Made by a program: the position numbers and the translations under genes. The notes under the pieces are model-generated. The model was not told the origin of the DNA. It saw only the letters and a program-made list of their open reading frames with translations, and did no database searches. From positions 1 through 7,648 of the forward strand of contig CAYPID010000068.1 in NCBI GenBank assembly GCA_964410725.1: a DNA stretch of 7,648 nucleotides. The letters are read 5' to 3'. The DNA comes from CALAZP01 sp964410725 (GTDB taxonomy: Bacteria; Bacteroidota; Bacteroidia; Chitinophagales; Saprospiraceae). This document shows, piece after piece, positions 5,923 to 7,648 of this stretch; position 1 is the first letter of the stretch, and each line of letters starts with the position of its first letter.

Positions 5923-6831
5923 ATGAAAAAAATTGGACCAATCGGATTGGTGCTTGTTGGCTTAGCCCTAACGGTTACTTCTAAAATTTCAGCTCAAACG
6001 GTTATTGAGAGAGAAGTTAAAATCGATACGATAATTGATGAGAATGGCAAACAAGTCATTAAGAAAACAATTTCTGTAAAAGCAGAAAATTCTGATCAAC
6101 TTCCTGATAGTGCAAAGACCGTAGAGGTTAAGGTAATGGGTGATGAAGACCGTGTGATTATGGTAAACGGAAAGCAGGTGGAAGGACATGCCTTCAATGT
6201 TGTAACTGATACCATCGTAAATGAAGATGGAACAACCATGATTAAAGTGAGGGTGGACAGTGGAAAAGAGGATGCTGAGGAACTTATAGAAAAAGAAGAA
6301 ACTTTCGAAGTTGAAATGGATGTCGAGAAGGTGAAGGAGGGAATCATAATTATCAATGGAGAAAAAATTGACCTAGGCGCAACCGAAATGGAACCAGGCA
6401 TTATAGAGGGTGGCAAATTTCTTTGGATAGAGGAGGGCGTTGAAAAAGGATTGGAAGAAGCTCAAGAGAAGATATATCAGATTAAGGTGATGATCGAAGA
6501 TGAAGACTTTCAGGAAAATCTAAAGGAAAAAATTGAAGTGGCCAAGCTAAGAGCGGAGGAAATTGCCAAGATAGTCAAAGGTAGCGTGAAAGATTTCCAT
6601 TTTGAGGTTAAAAACGAAAAGGCGGGCTCGCTTATTGAAAGAGAATTGGTTCGAGATGGATTTATTCAAAAGGGAGAAGGTTATTTGTTAAAGTTATCCG
6701 CTGAAAAAATGCAAATAAACGGCGAAAAGCAATCCAAGTCTATTGCTCAGAAATATGCTGAGTTGTATGAGCGGCAAACTGGAATTGAGCTAGCTGGAAA
6801 GTCCTCGGTAGTTATTGAAGAAAATAAGTAA
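5923..6831 (+). CDS. Secreted acidic repeat protein with BlaR1-like tail
   Basis: I do not recognise a named family for this 302-residue protein. It starts with a clear signal peptide: MKK, a hydrophobic core at about 6-19, and likely cleavage after the SAQ at 23-25. The mature part is very rich in Glu and Lys and has no cysteine. Two related segments are visible: IDTIIDENG-x-x-x-IK (34-47) and TDTIVNEDG-x-x-x-IK (95-108), each running into a charged strand. A second pair is IMVNGKQVE (79-87) and IIINGEKID (142-150). Residues 174-220 are Glu/Lys/Ile-rich and probably form a long amphipathic helix or coiled coil. The tail (239-285: EREL-x-x-DGFI, then YLLKLSAEKM-x-INGEKQ, then KYAELYE) resembles, from memory, the end of periplasmic regions of Bacteroidota BlaR1/M56 proteins. 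No protease motif is present. It is probably periplasmic or surface-exposed and shares a transcript with the DUF1330 gene 11 bp downstream. Its role is unknown. Confidence 0.8.
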   Translation: MKKIGPIGLVLVGLALTVTSKISAQTVIEREVKIDTIIDENGKQVIKKTISVKAENSDQLPDSAKTVEVKVMGDEDRVIMVNGKQVEGHAFNVVTDTIVNEDGTTMIKVRVDSGKEDAEELIEKEETFEVEMDVEKVKEGIIIINGEKIDLGATEMEPGIIEGGKFLWIEEGVEKGLEEAQEKIYQIKVMIEDEDFQENLKEKIEVAKLRAEEIAKIVKGSVKDFHFEVKNEKAGSLIERELVRDGFIQKGEGYLLKLSAEKMQINGEKQSKSIAQKYAELYERQTGIELAGKSSVVIEENK

Positions 6832-6842
6832 ATTAAAGTAGT

Positions 6843-7130
6843 ATGCCTGGATATGTAGTCGTGGAAGTTACCGTCCACGATCCGGAATTGTATGAATCTT
6901 ATAAGAAATTAACCCCAAGCTCTATTGAGGCCTTCGGTGGGAAATTTGTCGTCAGAGGTGGGCAAACGGAAACTTTGGAAGGAGAATGGCATCCGGAGCG
7001 ATTTGTCATCTTAGAATTTCCGTCTGTGCAGGTAGCTAAAGATTGGTGGGAATCTGATGCATACACGGAGGCAAGGTCCATTAGAGAGCGGGCTGCAACG
7101 ACTAAATTGATGATTGTAGAGGGGTTATAA
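6843..7130 (+). CDS. DUF1330 family small protein
   Basis: This 95-residue protein fits DUF1330, a small ferredoxin-like dimeric alpha-beta barrel family of uncertain function. Marks visible are the opening strand GYVVVEV (3-9), the DPELYESY helix start (13-20), the FGGKF-x-VRGG segment (31-40), R53 before VILEFPS (54-60), A-x-x-WW-x-S-x-x-Y (65-74) and the closing MIVEGL strand (90-95). Members are usually cytoplasmic; no signal peptide is seen. The start lies 11 bp after the stop of the secreted acidic protein gene, so the two are almost certainly cotranscribed. The stop codon (7128-7130) falls inside the loop of an intrinsic terminator. An enzymatic role (as in related monooxygenase-like barrels) is possible but not shown. 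Confidence 0.9.
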   Translation: MPGYVVVEVTVHDPELYESYKKLTPSSIEAFGGKFVVRGGQTETLEGEWHPERFVILEFPSVQVAKDWWESDAYTEARSIRERAATTKLMIVEGL

Positions 7131-7146
7131 TACCCCTCTTTTTTTA
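7118..7146 (+). terminator. Intrinsic terminator overlapping the DUF1330 stop codon
   Basis: AGAGGGGT (7118-7125) pairs perfectly with ACCCCTCT (7132-7139) around the loop TATAAT (7126-7131), followed by seven T from 7139 to 7145. This is a textbook Rho-independent hairpin with a U-tract for rightward transcription. The 5' arm encodes the last residues of the DUF1330 protein and the loop contains its TAA stop. It should end the transcript from the preceding genes and insulate the M23 gene, whose ATG is 22 nt further on. Confidence 0.9.
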
Positions 7147-7167
7147 TACTTTCAAATTATATTATAC

Positions 7168-7623
7168 ATGAAGTATTATTTTTTTGCTGTTGTATTTCTT
7201 GGCTTTTCGCTTGCTTTCACCACTGATACCAAAATTCCTGAATTATTACCCATAGAAGAAGGAGCTTATGAAAGCATATCTTCCAAATATGGAATGCGCT
7301 TGCATCCGGTATTAAAAGAAAGACGCTTTCATCACGGAATAGATTTTGCAGCTAAGCTTGGAACTCCAGTAAGGGCTACAGCAGAGGGAGAAGTGATTGA
7401 GGTGGCATTTAAGAAGAATACTTATGGCTACATGGTTAGGATTCAACATGCTGATGGAGTTGAAACTTTATATGCCCAGCTTCAAGATTATATCGTAGAG
7501 GAAGGGCAACCTGTTCGGGAAGGAGCCATCATTGGCCATGTTGGTAATTCGGGAATGTCCACCGCTCCCCACCTCCATTACGAAATCAGGATCAATGGCA
7601 AAACGGTTGATCCACTGCGGTAA
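7168..7623 (+). CDS. Secreted M23-fold (LytM-like) peptidase with atypical active site
   Basis: The 151-residue protein has a signal peptide (hydrophobic core at about residues 4-17) followed directly by a minimal M23 domain. M23 enzymes are zinc endopeptidases that cut peptide cross-links of peptidoglycan in the periplasm. The zinc ligands are present: H55 and D59 in HHGID, and H137 in HLHYE; the catalytic H135 is also there. The other conserved His, normally in the Y-x-H-L motif (H260 in LytM), is Q104 here (LYAQL). Other family features are S-x-x-YG-x-R-x-HP (38-47), GTPV-x-A (65-70), GEV (74-76), GQPV (113-116) and VGNSG-x-STAPHLH (125-137). Activity may be lowered or lost, or the subfamily may use Gln. 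No coiled-coil or SH3b region is attached. The gene starts 22 nt after a terminator, so it needs its own promoter or read-through; none is clear in the short AT-rich gap. The fold call is firm. Confidence 0.93.
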   Translation: MKYYFFAVVFLGFSLAFTTDTKIPELLPIEEGAYESISSKYGMRLHPVLKERRFHHGIDFAAKLGTPVRATAEGEVIEVAFKKNTYGYMVRIQHADGVETLYAQLQDYIVEEGQPVREGAIIGHVGNSGMSTAPHLHYEIRINGKTVDPLR

Positions 7624-7631
7624 TCATCCCT

Positions 7632-7648
7632 TATTTTGTTACAAAATA
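7632..7648. repeat. 17-bp perfect palindrome at the right edge
   Basis: TATTTTGT (7632-7639), a central T, and ACAAAATA (7641-7648) form an 8+1+8 perfect palindrome starting 9 nt after the M23 stop codon and running to the last base of the window. It could be an operator for the next gene or the AT-rich stem of a terminator; the following bases are outside the window. Its core shares 12 bp (TTTGTAACAAAA, minus strand) with the site before dps. Confidence 0.5.

Noticed and set aside
6096..6416. Minus-strand open frame of 106 codons opposite the secreted acidic protein gene
   Set aside because: Its Ser/Thr/Ile-rich, low-complexity product is the complement of a Glu/Lys-rich coding strand; it has no domain and the plus-strand gene has a clear signal peptide and neighbours.
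1..7648. CRISPR array, tRNA, rRNA, insertion sequence or prophage
   Set aside because: No regularly spaced repeats, cloverleaf-like segments, transposase motifs, terminal inverted repeats or phage genes are visible on either strand.

Overview
The window reads as an ordinary chromosomal stretch of a Bacteroidota bacterium. Spacers are AT-rich and Shine-Dalgarno-like sites are weak or absent. Two spacers carry a TAnnTTTG box, the -7 element typical of this phylum. The protein families also fit: a solitary SdpI-type membrane protein, an Asp-box propeller protein, and a secreted protein whose tail resembles periplasmic parts of Bacteroidota BlaR1/M56 proteins. A Saprospiria-like origin is a guess from overall flavour and cannot be fixed from this sequence alone. 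No rRNA, tRNA, CRISPR array, insertion sequence, integrase or phage gene is visible.

Layout. One gene lies on the minus strand at the left end (1-921): an exported calcineurin-like metallophosphoesterase with a twin-arginine-like leader. A 237-bp divergent spacer follows, rich in direct and inverted repeats. Eight genes then run left to right to the end of the window: a SdpI/YfhL-like membrane protein (1159), an Old Yellow Enzyme family flavin oxidoreductase (1575), a secreted Asp-box beta-propeller protein (2818), a SelO protein adenylyltransferase (3853), a Dps ferritin-like protein (5358), a secreted acidic protein with internal repeats (5923), a DUF1330 protein (6843) and a secreted M23 peptidase-fold protein (7168). 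Gaps between them are 11 to 88 bp. The only clear intrinsic terminator is at 7118-7146; it folds around the stop codon of the DUF1330 gene.

How the genes may work together. Flavin oxidoreductase, SelO and Dps have redox or oxidative-stress roles in characterised relatives, so 1575-5834 may be a loose redox and stress neighbourhood; this is inference from proximity. The last three genes are separate: the secreted acidic protein and DUF1330 gene look like a two-gene unit closed by the terminator, and the M23 protein begins just after it.

The best leads are modest. They are (a) the M23 protein, which keeps all zinc ligands but has Gln where the second catalytic His normally sits; (b) the secreted acidic protein, with duplicated segments and a BlaR1-like tail; (c) a strong hairpin ending 4 nt before the SdpI-like start codon; (d) a SelO whose only two cysteines are at the DYG motif and the C-terminal redox position; and (e) similar palindromes (TTTGTAACAAA core) just before dps and at the right edge. 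I do not see a convincing wholly new multi-gene system.
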